Assembly (NCBI RefSeq): GCF_964199755.1 | Contig: NC_133930.1 | Span: 55,953,962-56,017,961, forward strand | Origin: Larus michahellis | Taxonomy: Eukaryota; Chordata; Aves; Charadriiformes; Laridae | DNA: 64,000 nucleotides | Direction: 5' to 3' | Part shown: piece after piece, positions 53,758 through 64,000 of the stretch | Position numbering within the stretch: position 1 is the first letter of the stretch | Layout of the letters: each line of letters begins with the position of its first letter | The notes under the pieces: model-generated | Told to the model about the DNA's origin: nothing | Databases searched by the model: none | What the model saw: the letters and a program-made list of their open reading frames with translations, nothing else | Program-made: the position numbers and the translations under genes

Positions 53758-56700
53758 TAATGTCTGTCAAACACTTCTGTTGCTGAATGTTTTTTTTTTC
53801 TGTAGCTGCTACTCACAGGAGCTTGTGAGCATTGGATTAAACTGGGTTTGCCACCTACTGCTGTTTAAGGCCTGGGTACTGACAGTGCAAAGGTTTGGGG
53901 CTAATGTGTTAGGAACCTACTGTGAATCCAGACAGAAAACTAAACTGTTGCCTATTTGAAAAAGAAGCAGAGAAATCAAGAACTGTAACTATGGACTTTT
54001 CTATCACTGTATTAAAGCATTTTGTTATGGATTTTTAGTATTAATTCTGTTATGAATATTATTTTTCTATGAAGAATATAACAGATACCACTTTCTTAGC
54101 TCTCCTAACATGACTTACTTGACAGTATATTTTATTATTACTGGGCTTCCCATTAGAACCTGTGATGTCAAACGTGTTTCAGAAGAGTATTGATTTGTTA
54201 GCCTAGCCTGGCAAAATATCATGTCAGTATGATTTCAAAAGAATATTATAAGAATACTGTAAGAAGTTGTAGGCCTGATATGAAGAAATAAATCCTTCTA
54301 TTTTCCACGACTAACATGTTTAACTATCATATACTTAAAGTTTGGCTCCTATTTATCACAAGTTACAGAAAATATAAAAATTTAAAGGCATTTAAAAACA
54401 TTCTTAAGTCCTCAGTGAAGATGCATTCTGATAGCCAGCCATTGAGCTAGGAAGTATTTCAGGTAAGAGGTTTAGAATCAGACGTCCAGAGCTTTTTAAA
54501 AACTACAGCATGGTACTGCTGTCTCAGCAGCTCTTAATTTTGGGTCATCTCTTGCCTTTCCAGTTTTGTGGCATTATTCTGATTGGATTCTGATAATCAA
54601 TAGTTAACATTGTTCCTCAGATGTGAATGACAAATGAAATCTTGTCTGCCAGTAGCAAAGCTGCAGTGCAGCTGAGGCTGGGAGCAAAGGTGCGAGAGCT
54701 TCAGTTTAAATCTGTCTCCCTGGAGAAGATGGGGAGGTAGGGCTATTGCTAAAACATCTTTCAGCTTTTTCTCAAGCCAGCTTCAAGACTGGCTAAGACT
54801 TCTCAAACAGCTGTGTCAATATCAAAGCTGGCTTTGAGCGGAAGCAGCACTGGATTCCTGGTGATAGGGTAGTAGCCTCTGAGGCCAGGCACACACTTTT
54901 GCTACCCATTTTGACTGCCTAGTGAGGATTCATGGAACTTTCTAGATAACCAGAGAAGTCCAAAAATTGCAAGATTTCTTTATCCAGCAGAAACGGAGCT
55001 TATATATGTAGCTTCCCACTCTTAATGTGCAAGCTTGTACCATATGCCATGTATATGTGCCTATGAGACTGGCTTTCAGAGGACCGTGTTCTAGAGGATG
55101 TCTTTATAACTTCCGACTTAATGCCTTCCCCTTTTTTAAGGGCAAGGAAAAAGTGGAAAGTGAGCAAATGCTTTGCTAGCTAACATATGATCTACTTACC
55201 GATCTGTGGTTATACATTTCTTTCATGAATCAAGTGAAATGTTGAGCCTGGATGTTCTATTATATCAACTCCTAGTTGGAAGCTTAGTAATGATAGTTAA
55301 ATGATTCATAATAGCGGAGGAGCTAAGAAAAAGTCATGTCATATTCTTCATGGAAAATCTCAACTCTTCAATGAGAGTTACTTGTGTATTATAGACTGTT
55401 TAAATGTGCTTTCTTCCTTCTAAACAAGTCCAGGAGCCTTGAAAAAATTTTGAGATACACACTTGAATCAACAGTTTCCTAACTGAAGTTTTTTTTCTTA
55501 GTATCATCTGAAAACTGTTTCAAATTCATGCTGATAGGGTCCATAATGAATTGACTCCTTTCCTACAGCGCCCAAGTACTTTTTTTTTTTTCTGTGTATC
55601 TTCTAGTCTGTAAAAACATAACCATCTAATCATGTTAAATCTTGTTAGTATCAGTGGGTCCTTTTTGTCAATCGAGATTTCTCAAGAGGAGGAAATTCCT
55701 TGAAACAACTCATAATAAATTGGTTGTGATGTTCAGTGGAAAACTTAAGAACAACACTTAAGTTTACCTGCTCTAGAAAGTTTTGTTTCACTTGAGAAAT
55801 CATGAAGTTGGCAGGACGGTTGAGCCCTCTAATGTTCATTTCATGTCTGGAACTTGAGCATCTCTGAATATTTGCATTGTGATCAAAGTTAGCTGTAATG
55901 TCTTTTGCAGAGGAAAGTCCAAAACAATTCCCAGCTTAAATGTACCTTCCTCTGCCAGTCTACTGTTCAGGGTCTTGAAGCAAAGCTACTGGAAGGTGAC
56001 ATGGTTCTTAAATGAACTGTGTCTGAAACTTTCACACATTATCTACAGTTGTTGTTACTATCCAAATAGTCTGTGTAGTAATCTTAAATATTTCTTCCTT
56101 GTTTCTTCCCTTTTTACTGCAATGAACACCTGACTGGGAGTTCTAGGGGCTCAGCTGCTATGAATTCAGTGGTACGTGAGGGAGTGATACTTGCATGTTT
56201 GGGCCCTGGTGCTGTTTAGAGAGAGAAGGGTTAAGATGGATGCTTTGTGTTTTGAGACTTGTTCTATTGAAGGACTGTGGTAAACAGACATCAAAATAGA
56301 CTACTACCTGATTACGCTGCCCAATCATCGGCTTAATCTTGGGGTGTTCAGCTACAGTTCCTATTTAAATTTCCCTTTTTTGGAAAAAAAGGGAATGTTT
56401 ACAGTAAGTTAATGTGTAGTGAGAAAGAACCATGAGTCATCTCCAGCCCTACGTAAAAGCATTTAAATTATGAAGTTTTTTGGCAAGATGTTGTGCAACC
56501 TACAAGGTAAATTTGATATGCACAATGTAAAAATGTAATTTTTCTTTAACATTTAGTTAGGAGAAAGCTTGAACTGTTTCATACTGTGACTTGTGACTTG
56601 CAAGTTTTATTTTAACTGACGTCCTAGATGAACTTAACATGTGACCTTTTACCCTTAAAGGATGAATTTGTTATATAATAGTTTGCACAGATGTCAAATT

Positions 56701-57690
56701 TTTGCTGCTAACACTAGTCCAGTTCTTAGTAAATGGGGATATGAAGAATTGCCTTAAGCACTTTAGATTTTTTTTAGACACTTTTTTTTTTCTGAGCTAG
56801 TGTCTTCTGTCCAGTACCAATATATTGGTGATACTTTGTGGCAGGTGGTGCACTCTGCTTGTACCTGCAGCTGGAGAGGGATGCCTGCAGCCTGTGAAGT
56901 TACTTTTTCCTAGGGGGAATCCGCTTCAGGGATTGGAGGGGTGGTTCTTTGGCATTGGATTAGACCTTTTGAAGGTCTGTCCTTTCCCTCTGTAGTGTTA
57001 AATATAGTAATACACCTGGTGACAACTGAAGATGATGGTGTTCGGTGGCTAGACAGGAACTTTCTTCTGTATGACCAAAATGAGGGTTTTCTTAATTTAT
57101 TATTTTTTTAATACTGATTACTGGTAGTCTGCTAAAGTAACTTCAGAATAACTTGTGAGGAGATGAAGGTTTTCCTTGAGTTCTGAATACATCACGAAAC
57201 TGTAGCTTTCACTGTTCCTGCGAAAAGCTGTATGAACTGCAGTAAGGGGATGTTTATTTCAGAAAGAGTGATTTAAAGACATCCAGGTGATAGGTGCTTC
57301 TCCAAATACCAAATACGGATGGCAGAGGGTGGCAGGTTTATTTCTCTAGCCATCCTCCAAGTAGAAAAAGCAGAGGCTGATGTACCAATCCTGTTTCTTC
57401 CCCGCCTCCTTGCACCCTCCCACGTTACTGCTCTTTCATAATAAGACTGAGGGAACTAACTGGAACTAACTAATCTTTATTCCGATTTGCTCCCCGCCCC
57501 CCTCCACCTCCCAGCCTCACTTGAACGGGAACGGTCTGAGGGGGGGAAGCCAGGCCGTGGTTTCCCTGCGGGCCTGGCCCGGCTGCCTGCCCCTCCCTCA
57601 GGTGTCTGTCAGCGCCACCGAGCCCGCGGGCTACTCTGATGTCTGTGACCGGTGTGTGTGATGCCAACTTTTTGTATTAATACAGACATT
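53758..57690 (+). other. FSD1L 3' UTR and short spacer to FKTN
   Basis: No coding exon supported. The 3' UTR starts at 53758; plausible poly(A) signals are ATTAAA at 54011 and AATAAA at 54287, with more AATAAA hexamers further on (for example near 55713). The rest is AT-rich spacer, becoming GC-rich from about 57380 as the FKTN promoter is approached. Confidence 0.7.
54287..54292 (+). terminator. Candidate FSD1L poly(A) signal AATAAA
   Basis: First canonical AATAAA after the FSD1L stop (530 bases downstream), in an AT-rich context followed by CTTCTATTTTCC. The weaker ATTAAA at 54011 is an alternative. Confidence 0.45.
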
Positions 57691-58150
57691 TCAAACCTGA
57701 CATGCCTGAGTTTTCCTCCTTTGGTCTTGGGCGGGGGGGGTCGGGGGGGAGGCCGGGGCACCCACTGTTGCTGGTAGGCCCCGGGCCGGCCTCGGCCCGC
57801 GCCGCGCATGCGCGCAGGGCGGCGGGCGGTGCTTCGCGGCGGGTGAGGGCGGCCGGACCGGCGGAGCTTGCGGAGCACGGCGCGCTGTCCCGCCGGCTGG
57901 GAGCGGAGGGGAGGGCCGGGCGAGGCGGTACGGTGCGGTGCGGCTGACGGTCCCCGAGGGCCCCGCAGCAGCCTCCCCTGCCGCAGGGCTGCCGTGGGCC
58001 GCCGCGGCGGCCGACTCGGGCCTGCAGCCGGCGGTGCGGCCTGCGCCGCGCCCCGCGCTCCTCGGCCGGCCCGCAGGGAGGAGCCGGGAAGGCGGAGAAG
58101 ATGAGCGAGGCCCCGCGGGTTCCAGGCGGTGATCGAGAGCGCCCCGAAGA
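57690..58150 (+). promoter_or_regulatory. FKTN: CpG-island promoter and 5' UTR of FKTN
   Basis: About 450 bases of dense CpG between ordinary AT-rich DNA and the fukutin ATG, without a TATA box. It contains an NRF1-type palindrome at 57804-57813 and several GC-box-like stretches. Human FKTN has a separate non-coding first exon; here a possible donor (CGGCGG|GTGAGG at 57843) exists but no acceptor with a pyrimidine tract lies before the ATG, so whether a 5' intron is present is unresolved. Confidence 0.75.
57803..57817 (+). promoter_or_regulatory. NRF1-like site in the FKTN promoter
   Basis: CGCGCATGCGCGCAG, identical over 15 bases to the FSD1L promoter site at 24546-24560. The core GCGCATGCGC fits the NRF1 consensus. 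It is about 340 bases upstream of the start codon. Confidence 0.6.
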
Positions 58151-58154
58151 CTAA
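58101..58154 (+). CDS. Upstream ORF in the FKTN leader, overlapping the fukutin start
   Basis: ATG with A at -3, then 16 more codons ([17 protein letters not shown]) and a TAA stop whose last A is the A of the fukutin ATG (TAATG). It is in another frame from fukutin. The main ATG has a poor context (C at -3, C at +4), so scanning ribosomes would often meet this uORF first if the leader starts upstream of it. Peptide function is not claimed; it would be a translational control element. Confidence 0.5.
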   Translation: MSEAPRVPGGDRERPED

Positions 58155-58258
58155 TGCAGAAAATCAATAAGAACGTGGTGCTGGCGCTCCTCTCTCTGAC
58201 CAGCCTGGTTTTCCTCCTCTTCCAGTTGTACTATTACAAGTTCTACCTGTCACAGAAG
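58154..58258 (+). CDS. FKTN: FKTN coding exon 1
   Basis: 35 codons, beginning [20 protein letters not shown] and ending [10 protein letters not shown], with a GTAAGA donor. It contains the basic N-terminus and the single membrane anchor. Human starts MSRINKNVV, so only the second and third residues differ there. Confidence 0.95.
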
Positions 58259-61200
58259 GTAAGAGAGAGCCGTCCCGCACGGGCCTGCTGCTGTGGAATA
58301 ACCCCGTATAGTGCCTGCTCTCTTCAGAGCCCTTTGGCAGCAGTAATGCCACCCTCAGACTTCCCCCGCATGGCTAGCAATTCCTGTAGCGTTGACACGA
58401 AGCGACTAGGTAGCCCGAGCAAGCTTCTGGTGGCGGGGGTACATCCAGGTGTCAGTTGTCAGCCTGGTACACAAGTCATTATGTCCGCCGGAGGCATCCC
58501 ATTCTTTTGAAAACGGGATGCTCTTCGGGGTTCTTAGGCGCAGGTTTGGGCCACCACGGCTTCTAATCTTTACAAGCCTTCCTGCTCTTGTTGTTAAGTG
58601 ACTTTTATTGAAAGTGAAGTCAAACTGAGCACTACCTTAAGGCGTTTCTGAAGAAACAAGGAAGGCAACATTTATGGGTTGCAGGTTTTTCAACAGTGAT
58701 GTTTTTAAAAGAAAACCCAGCTTTTTCTGCAGTTGTCTTAGCGCTTTGTGATTCAGTGTTCCTAATTTTCTAGATGTTATCAATTAAATTCTGCTTTTAT
58801 ACCACCTGTGTTTAGCTGAGTGATTTTCTGAACAGAAAAGAGGTAAATGTTACTATAAATAAAATATTTTTTTTTTTTGTGGTTTCATAGTTTACAGTTG
58901 CAATGCAGGTTCAACAAAGGAACTAATTTTATTTTTACAGAAGAACTACATAGGTATCATATTTCCTGAGTTTGTTTTCTTTTGATGAGGACATTCTTAA
59001 TAAATGCAGGCAATTTAGTGCTACCTTAGTCCTCTTTGTTATAGTTTTTGACTGTAAAGAGCAAGACTGAATAAGAAATTTTTCATACTTTTAAAAAGCT
59101 AAAAGCTGAGCCACTAACTGCCTGGGCTCTATCACATGAATATACTTTCTTTCAAATTTAATTCTCTAGGATTACGTTTGGAAAGACTGAGGCATAGTCC
59201 TGTCTTTCCCCCAGTGGTATTTATTTGTGTAACAGTGTGTGTCACCTTCCCGTTTTACGCTTACTGGCATATTGACTTAGAAACCTGAGGCCCGATCACA
59301 CTATCCCTGTGTGTCTGGAAGTCTCAAAGGCTTGTGCTGTCCTTCCAAATACACTAAGCCAGACCAGTTGGTTATGATTTCACATTCAATACTGTATTTA
59401 AGTGACCAGAGACATAACCACAGCCATAATTATAAAAGTGCTAAGTGGATAAATGCCCCTGAATGTCTAGTTAAGAAATCCTAAGCAGGGATTTGACTGA
59501 AACTTACTTTTTTTCTTTTCTTTCTCCTTCCCCCTCCCCTTCTTTGGTTTTGATAGAATGGAGCAGTTTTTTCCAAAGTCAGAGGAAGCCAGTCAGGCCA
59601 AGACAGCACTAGATGGGTATGTACGGTGTCATTGGTTCATACAGTTCTTCTACAAGTCTCAGAGAACTCACATGGAGTTGCAAACTCGGGGTCCAGTTCT
59701 CTTTCCTCTTCACTGGGGATTTTGTAGTATGAAGGACTCCTTCACTGAGCAAAGTTATGAAGTGTTTCAAAACATCAGTTTAAAATGAAGTTGAGAAACA
59801 GTTACAGCTTAGCAGCTGAGCAGCCTTTGCCTGTGCAGTCCATAGTAGTGTTGTTGATGTTTTAAGAAGCAAAACTTGTTCTTTCTGATTTACAAGTTTT
59901 GATCCAGGCTTTTGCGTTCTTTCAGACTGAGTATTTAAAAGATCGGCTTATTTGGCATGCAGCTTGTTTGGTAGTTGGTAGCATGGTAAAAGAATTGGCT
60001 GCAGCTCTTAAGTCACAGAATACTCTTTTGCTTACTCTATTTGTTTAACCTGCTGCTCAGTGTTGTGTTACGTGCTTATGCTGGGTTATAAAGTTCTTCA
60101 CAAGAAGGAAGCTGTTGCATTTCAGCACTCACCGGTTGCTGTATTTTCAGTGTTCAGGAGCAGTGTTAGGAGTGCTATTTGGTACTTGAAATAGGATATT
60201 TTTTTGTTGTGTCTTACTTAAGGTTGGCAGGATTGAGTGCAACCAAAACATCACGTTGGCCTCAGGGAATCAGAAGCTCAGTTATGGTATTTGAGTTAGC
60301 ATTTGTTTGGAAACACTTTTACAGAAGTCTTTTGTTAACAGATCTCCCAGTGGAAAGACAGCACAGATGGTTAAAGAGTACGATGCGCTGGGAGCTGGCT
60401 GCCTTTCGCTTTGGATGCAATATGATACGTTGCTAGTTAGCAAAATATCCATTTAAATTCCTTGTTTCTGCTGAGCAAGAGGAAAGGTGCTCTGATTAAG
60501 AGCTGTTCTTGGGAATAATCCAAACCAGCTGTTTTGTGGACTGCTTGCTTGCACCAGGAATGTCTCACTATTCTTGGAGGTGGCAACCCTTGGAACTACC
60601 TACTAGGCGTTAGGTTGACATGGTCACAGTGGGCTTCCAACCTCCCAGTCTGTGGACAGAGTTCTCATTATGTTTTAACTTGATCTTACAAGATCATTAG
60701 TAACAAAGCGGAATGCTCCATGGTCCTGCACGGGACCTGTTCCACTCCGATCTGCTAGTTTTAGTCACAGAAATTATACTAGCACATCGCTTACCTTTCA
60801 GCTCCATATAGCTGAAATTACTGTAGAGGGTAGCCTTGCTTCTGCCTGTACAGAACATGTAATGCTGCTGCCTAAATTCTGTTTGTTGATCCACATTCTG
60901 TCTTCACGTTTTTACATCTCTCTGAAGCCAAAGCCCCATGCCAGAATTGGAGGTTGACCTGTGGAGTCTGACTGAACTGACTCATCAGCTGGACAGGAGG
61001 AAGGTTTAAGCTTCAGTTAGAAAGCCAAAGTCGGCTTACTGAGCAGGTAGCTTGGGTCGTAGGCTGTTGTTTTCCCTTATTACACATCTTCTAGAAACTT
61101 TCAGATGTAACAGACATAAAGCCTGACAGTGCTGTTCTAGGCAAGTATTTTTTTCTGGTTAGAATGGTACTTTAAGTCATGAAATTTAACTGTTATGGTT

Positions 61201-64000
61201 AAATACAAGAGCTACATTTTGAATAGCAGGGTGGCTGTGATTGCTGTAAATCTTCTGTGTGCCACGGACATTTAAAAGTACTCGATTAAAATTCTCCAGA
61301 GTCAAGCTAATAAATCCTCTCATCAGGCACAGGACCTTCTTGCTACAGCTTTTCACCCCTTATGCAGTGTGGCCATGGTTGAGTGCCCTGGTACACTAGT
61401 ATCCAAAGACTGGGTAGGACTTGCTTCTACTTTCTCAATGAATCACCCGTCATATACAGTGGGTGTCATGCCTGAGCTTCGGGGATACTGTTTGGGAGTG
61501 GGTCAAAAGCCTTGCTAAAGTCGAGCATGAACAGTGTCCATTGCTCTCAGTTTGCCTACAGATTTCTTCAGATGCAATCGGTGTGGTTAGGTGCAGTTTG
61601 CCTTTGGCTGGGTTTCCCAATCACATCATTGTCCTTCGTGTGCTTGGATGTGACTTTCCAGGGGTTTTTGCTCCAGAAGCTTCCTAGGGACTGAGATTGA
61701 GGTGACTAGAGTTCCCTGGTCCTCCTATTTGAAGATGGCGTGAGATTTGCCTTTTCTCAGACCTGAGGAACAGCTCCTGGCCACTGTCACTTTTCAAGCT
61801 GTTGCAGAGCAGCCTCAGAATGACACCAGCTCCCTCAGCACCAACCTGTGCATCACTTCTCACCCTATAATCTCTGGTTTATTCAAGTGCTTTCCAACTC
61901 AATTTAGAGCTGGAAAGAATCTAGAGTTTAGCCTGGAGTCCATTCTCAAGTCTAACACACTAGAGCTAGATGCTTTAACTTGTAGAAAGTTCTAATTGAA
62001 GCTGAAAGGTTTTTACTCTAGTCTTAGAGACCTGGAAAGCCTGAGAGCAGCCTGTTCTTCTGAAAGAAGAAATTTCCATTTCTACAATTGTTCATGGAAG
62101 TAAAGTGTACACTCAGAAAATGTATTGGGAGATAAGATTTCCTTCTGTCAGTGGGCTGTTGTTTTTTTTTCCTTCTGTCAAAGAGTTTTAATGTATTAAC
62201 ATTTGTATGCTTAAAGATGGTGTTTCTAACTTCTAATTTTATCCTCTGTCAAACAGCACGTGGTTAGGAAGTTCCTAGGCTTAATAGCCAGTCACAATAT
62301 ACCGGTGTACTTGATCGATCCTTTGATTCTGGGACTGGTTGATAAAGACATTGAACAGATCAAAAGTTCTCCTGATGGCCCTAGTCCAGAATGCAAGTAC
62401 TTTTGTGCTCCAAGGGACTTCACTACGTTTGCACTCCTGGACAAAACATGGAGACATGAAGTAAGTATCTTTTCTTCAGTTCAGTACAGTGCATTCAACT
62501 GTTCTATGATTTTGCAACATAATGCTTTCATGTTTGTATTAAGGCCTCTGAATTTATTGTGTGGAAATCTTGTAAAGGTATTGGCAGAGGAGACTTTTTT
62601 AAAAAAAAAATAAAAGGTATCCAGGCACTAGCCTGCGTACATTAAGAGTCATTTATAGATAACTAAAAGTTTTTAGAAGCTGTCTGCTTGTAGTAAGACA
62701 CCACACCAAAAACATAAAAGAAGGTGGTCTGTTAGAAAGAAAGAATGAAAACTGTAAGACTGTAATGTAGGTATAGCTGTAATAAATCTCGAGTTTGGGG
62801 ATCTACCAAGGCCAAAAAGCAGGTATTGATGTGACAAGGCTGGAAAGACTATCATAGTCTGCTGGTTTACGTTTCTTTTAGTACATCCTTGTACTCAACA
62901 CCATTTACACCAATGACAAACAGCTTTTTTTTTTTAAGAAAAAGCAGGAGACGTTAAAATGGTCTGTGACCACTCAAGTGAAGAGTGATGGCACTCTGGA
63001 TCTGATCAGGCGGTTGTTTTACCCATAGCTGTAAAGGAATTAAAGTAACTGAGAATAAGGTTGTGTGGCAGCACACTAATATAAATCCATCTCCCCATTC
63101 TTTGTGGCTCATTGATAATATCTGTAGCATCCAAAGGAGAAGCCGATATGCCTGTGTAAAACAGGGGTTAACGGGGGGTTCATTTAAAGGGTCTTCAGAT
63201 GCTAATGAGTTGGTTTTATATCACCCAGAATTTCATTGCCTTTTTCTATGGAAACATGAAAGCTTGTTACTTAATGCAATGTTCGGTGTTTGGTGAGATT
63301 TAAACAAGTATTTGTGTACATCATAAAAGAAGATTTTGGAGTAATTGTTCCTGTATTAGTGGTATCATTATTGAAGGACTTACAAATGCCAAGTTCAGCA
63401 CAAGAATAACTTTAGAGAACAGTTTGAGGATGCAGAGAAGGGTGCTATGTCAAGGAGCAAACCTAGCCCAAGCATGGCTTACAACATTTATTTGTTGTTT
63501 TACCGAATAGTTTGAGGGACAAAATTTAAGGCAAGGAAATGTAGTGGTTGGAATTGCATGTGGTTGCCGATCTTTAAGGTCTTGGAATTTTTTGAGTAGT
63601 TTATGCTTAGGTCTGATTATGAAATGAAAATGGGCAATAATGACAGTTAATAATAAGCATTTAGCATTCAATTTTGGTTTTTCTAATCTTTAGCTTCTCT
63701 CTCTTTCCCTTCCTTCCCACCACCCCTCATTTTTAGATGGGCCTTTTTAGAACTGCTGAGAAAATGGGGTTCCAATGGCTAAAGATTATAAACAAGGACC
63801 CCCGCTTGGACGGGATGAATGACCTGTCTGGGATTGAAATTCCCTTGCACTACATATTTAAACTGGCATCTCATGCTATTCACCTGGTGGTCTTCTATGA
63901 GAGGAGCGGTAATTATCTCTGGCATGGCCCCCTGAGACTCAAGCAACATATGGACAGGAAGTTTGTGCCTTTCCGGAAACTCCACTTCGGTCGCTACCCT
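58154..64000 (+). CDS. FKTN: FKTN, fukutin, first four coding exons (partial at window end)
   Basis: Four exons join in phase 0 to 211 codons: 58154-58258, 59557-59616, 62257-62460 and 63737-64000. The chain follows human fukutin (461 residues) along its length. Fukutin is a type II Golgi membrane protein that transfers ribitol-5-phosphate from CDP-ribitol to the core M3 glycan of alpha-dystroglycan, working before FKRP; loss causes muscular dystrophy with brain malformation in humans. Residues about 7-28 ([20 protein letters not shown]) form the signal anchor, then the lumenal stem and N-terminal domain. The nucleotidyltransferase-like catalytic part with its acidic metal-binding residues lies beyond the window. 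An in-frame TGA at 58130 precedes the ATG, fixing the start if the leader is unspliced. Confidence 0.95.
58259..59556 (+). other. FKTN intron 1 of the coding region (1.3 kb)
   Basis: AT-rich after the first 300 bases; ends in a long pyrimidine tract (TTTCTTTTCTTTCTCCTTCC) before the acceptor. No repeat recognised. Confidence 0.88.
59557..59616 (+). CDS. FKTN: FKTN coding exon 2
   Basis: 20 codons: [20 protein letters not shown], matching the stem segment of human fukutin (NGAGLSKSKGS...DSTQW). Acceptor TTTTGATAG, donor TGG|GTATGT, phase 0 at both ends. Confidence 0.92.
59617..62256 (+). other. FKTN intron 2 of the coding region (2.6 kb)
   Basis: Contains a diverged antisense CR1 copy (61460-61880). 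The rest is unique and AT-rich. Confidence 0.85.
61460..61880 (-). mobile_element. Older CR1 LINE fragment, minus orientation
   Basis: Antisense CR1 blocks: GGTCAAAAGCCTTGCTAAAG, AACAGTGTCCATTGCTCTCA, CTAGAGTTCCCTGGTCCTCC (the CR1 'tgtagttccctggatcctcc' segment), a GATGGCGTGAGATTTGCC stretch and CCAGCTCCCTCAGCACC. It is strongly diverged and comes from the ORF2 region, upstream of the 3' end. Its left part is homologous to 46394-46480. Limits are approximate. Confidence 0.78.
62257..62460 (+). CDS. FKTN: FKTN coding exon 3
   Basis: 68 codons: [38 protein letters not shown], then [20 protein letters not shown] and RHE, equal to the human segment with PVFLIDPLIL and FFCVPRDFTAFAL. Acceptor TCAAACAG, donor GAA|GTAAGT. 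Confidence 0.95.
62461..63736 (+). other. FKTN intron 3 of the coding region (1.3 kb)
   Basis: AT-rich, ending in a pyrimidine-rich tract (TTCTCTCTCTTTCCCTTCCT). No repeat or exon recognised. Confidence 0.88.
63737..64000 (+). CDS. FKTN: FKTN coding exon 4 (cut by window end)
   Basis: 88 codons in phase: [80 protein letters not shown] and KLHFGRYP. No donor is reached, so the exon or at least the gene continues right of the window. Conservation with human is very high here ([36 protein letters not shown]). Confidence 0.95.
   Translation, partial: MGLFRTAEKMGFQWLKIINKDPRLDGMNDLSGIEIPLHYIFKLASHAIHLVVFYERSGNYLWHGPLRLKQHMDRKFVPFRKLHFGRYP

Noticed and set aside
57691-58167. 158-codon minus-strand frame over the FKTN CpG island
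   Set aside because: Same compositional effect; rich in P, R, A and G with no homologue recognised.

Overview
The window looks like nuclear DNA from a bird. Four or five chicken-repeat-1 (CR1) LINE remnants and two solo LTRs of a TGTCCTGG-type endogenous retrovirus, a kind I associate with modern (neoavian) birds, lie among vertebrate-style split genes with GT/AG introns and CpG-island promoters. No microbial gene, CRISPR array or tRNA gene was seen.

Layout, left to right. 1-7.57 kb: non-coding DNA ending in a canonical poly(A) signal (AATAAA at 7540), probably the long 3' untranslated region or 3' flank of an upstream plus-strand gene. Vertebrate gene order makes SLC44A1 the likely owner, but no SLC44A1 coding exon is visible. 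It carries a solo LTR at 4530-5111. 7.6-24.1 kb: intergenic DNA with no supportable gene, but with several AT-rich TAAT-dense blocks and a small orphan CpG cluster that could be regulatory. 24.1-25.1 kb: CpG-island promoter of FSD1L. 24,698-53,757: complete FSD1L coding sequence, 13 coding exons joining in frame to 497 codons (coiled coil, COS-like segment, fibronectin type III, SPRY). Its introns hold CR1 copies, a solo LTR and a candidate frame-shifting cassette exon. 53.8-57.7 kb: FSD1L 3' UTR and intergenic spacer. 57.7-58.15 kb: CpG-island promoter of FKTN. 58,154-64,000: the first four coding exons of FKTN (fukutin, 211 codons), cut by the window edge.

The order SLC44A1?-FSD1L-FKTN, all on the plus strand, matches the human 9q31 neighbourhood, which I recall as Z-linked in chicken; that is inference. 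FSD1L is a microtubule-associated FN3/SPRY protein of the MID1-like class. Fukutin is a Golgi ribitol-phosphate transferase acting on alpha-dystroglycan. They are not known to share a pathway.

The most interesting observations are a 17-codon upstream ORF whose stop overlaps the fukutin start (TAATG), an identical 15-bp NRF1-like sequence in the FSD1L and FKTN promoters, and a candidate poison exon in FSD1L intron 4. Nothing here looks like a wholly new biological system. All exon joins come from reading splice sites and comparing with remembered vertebrate orthologues, without transcript data.
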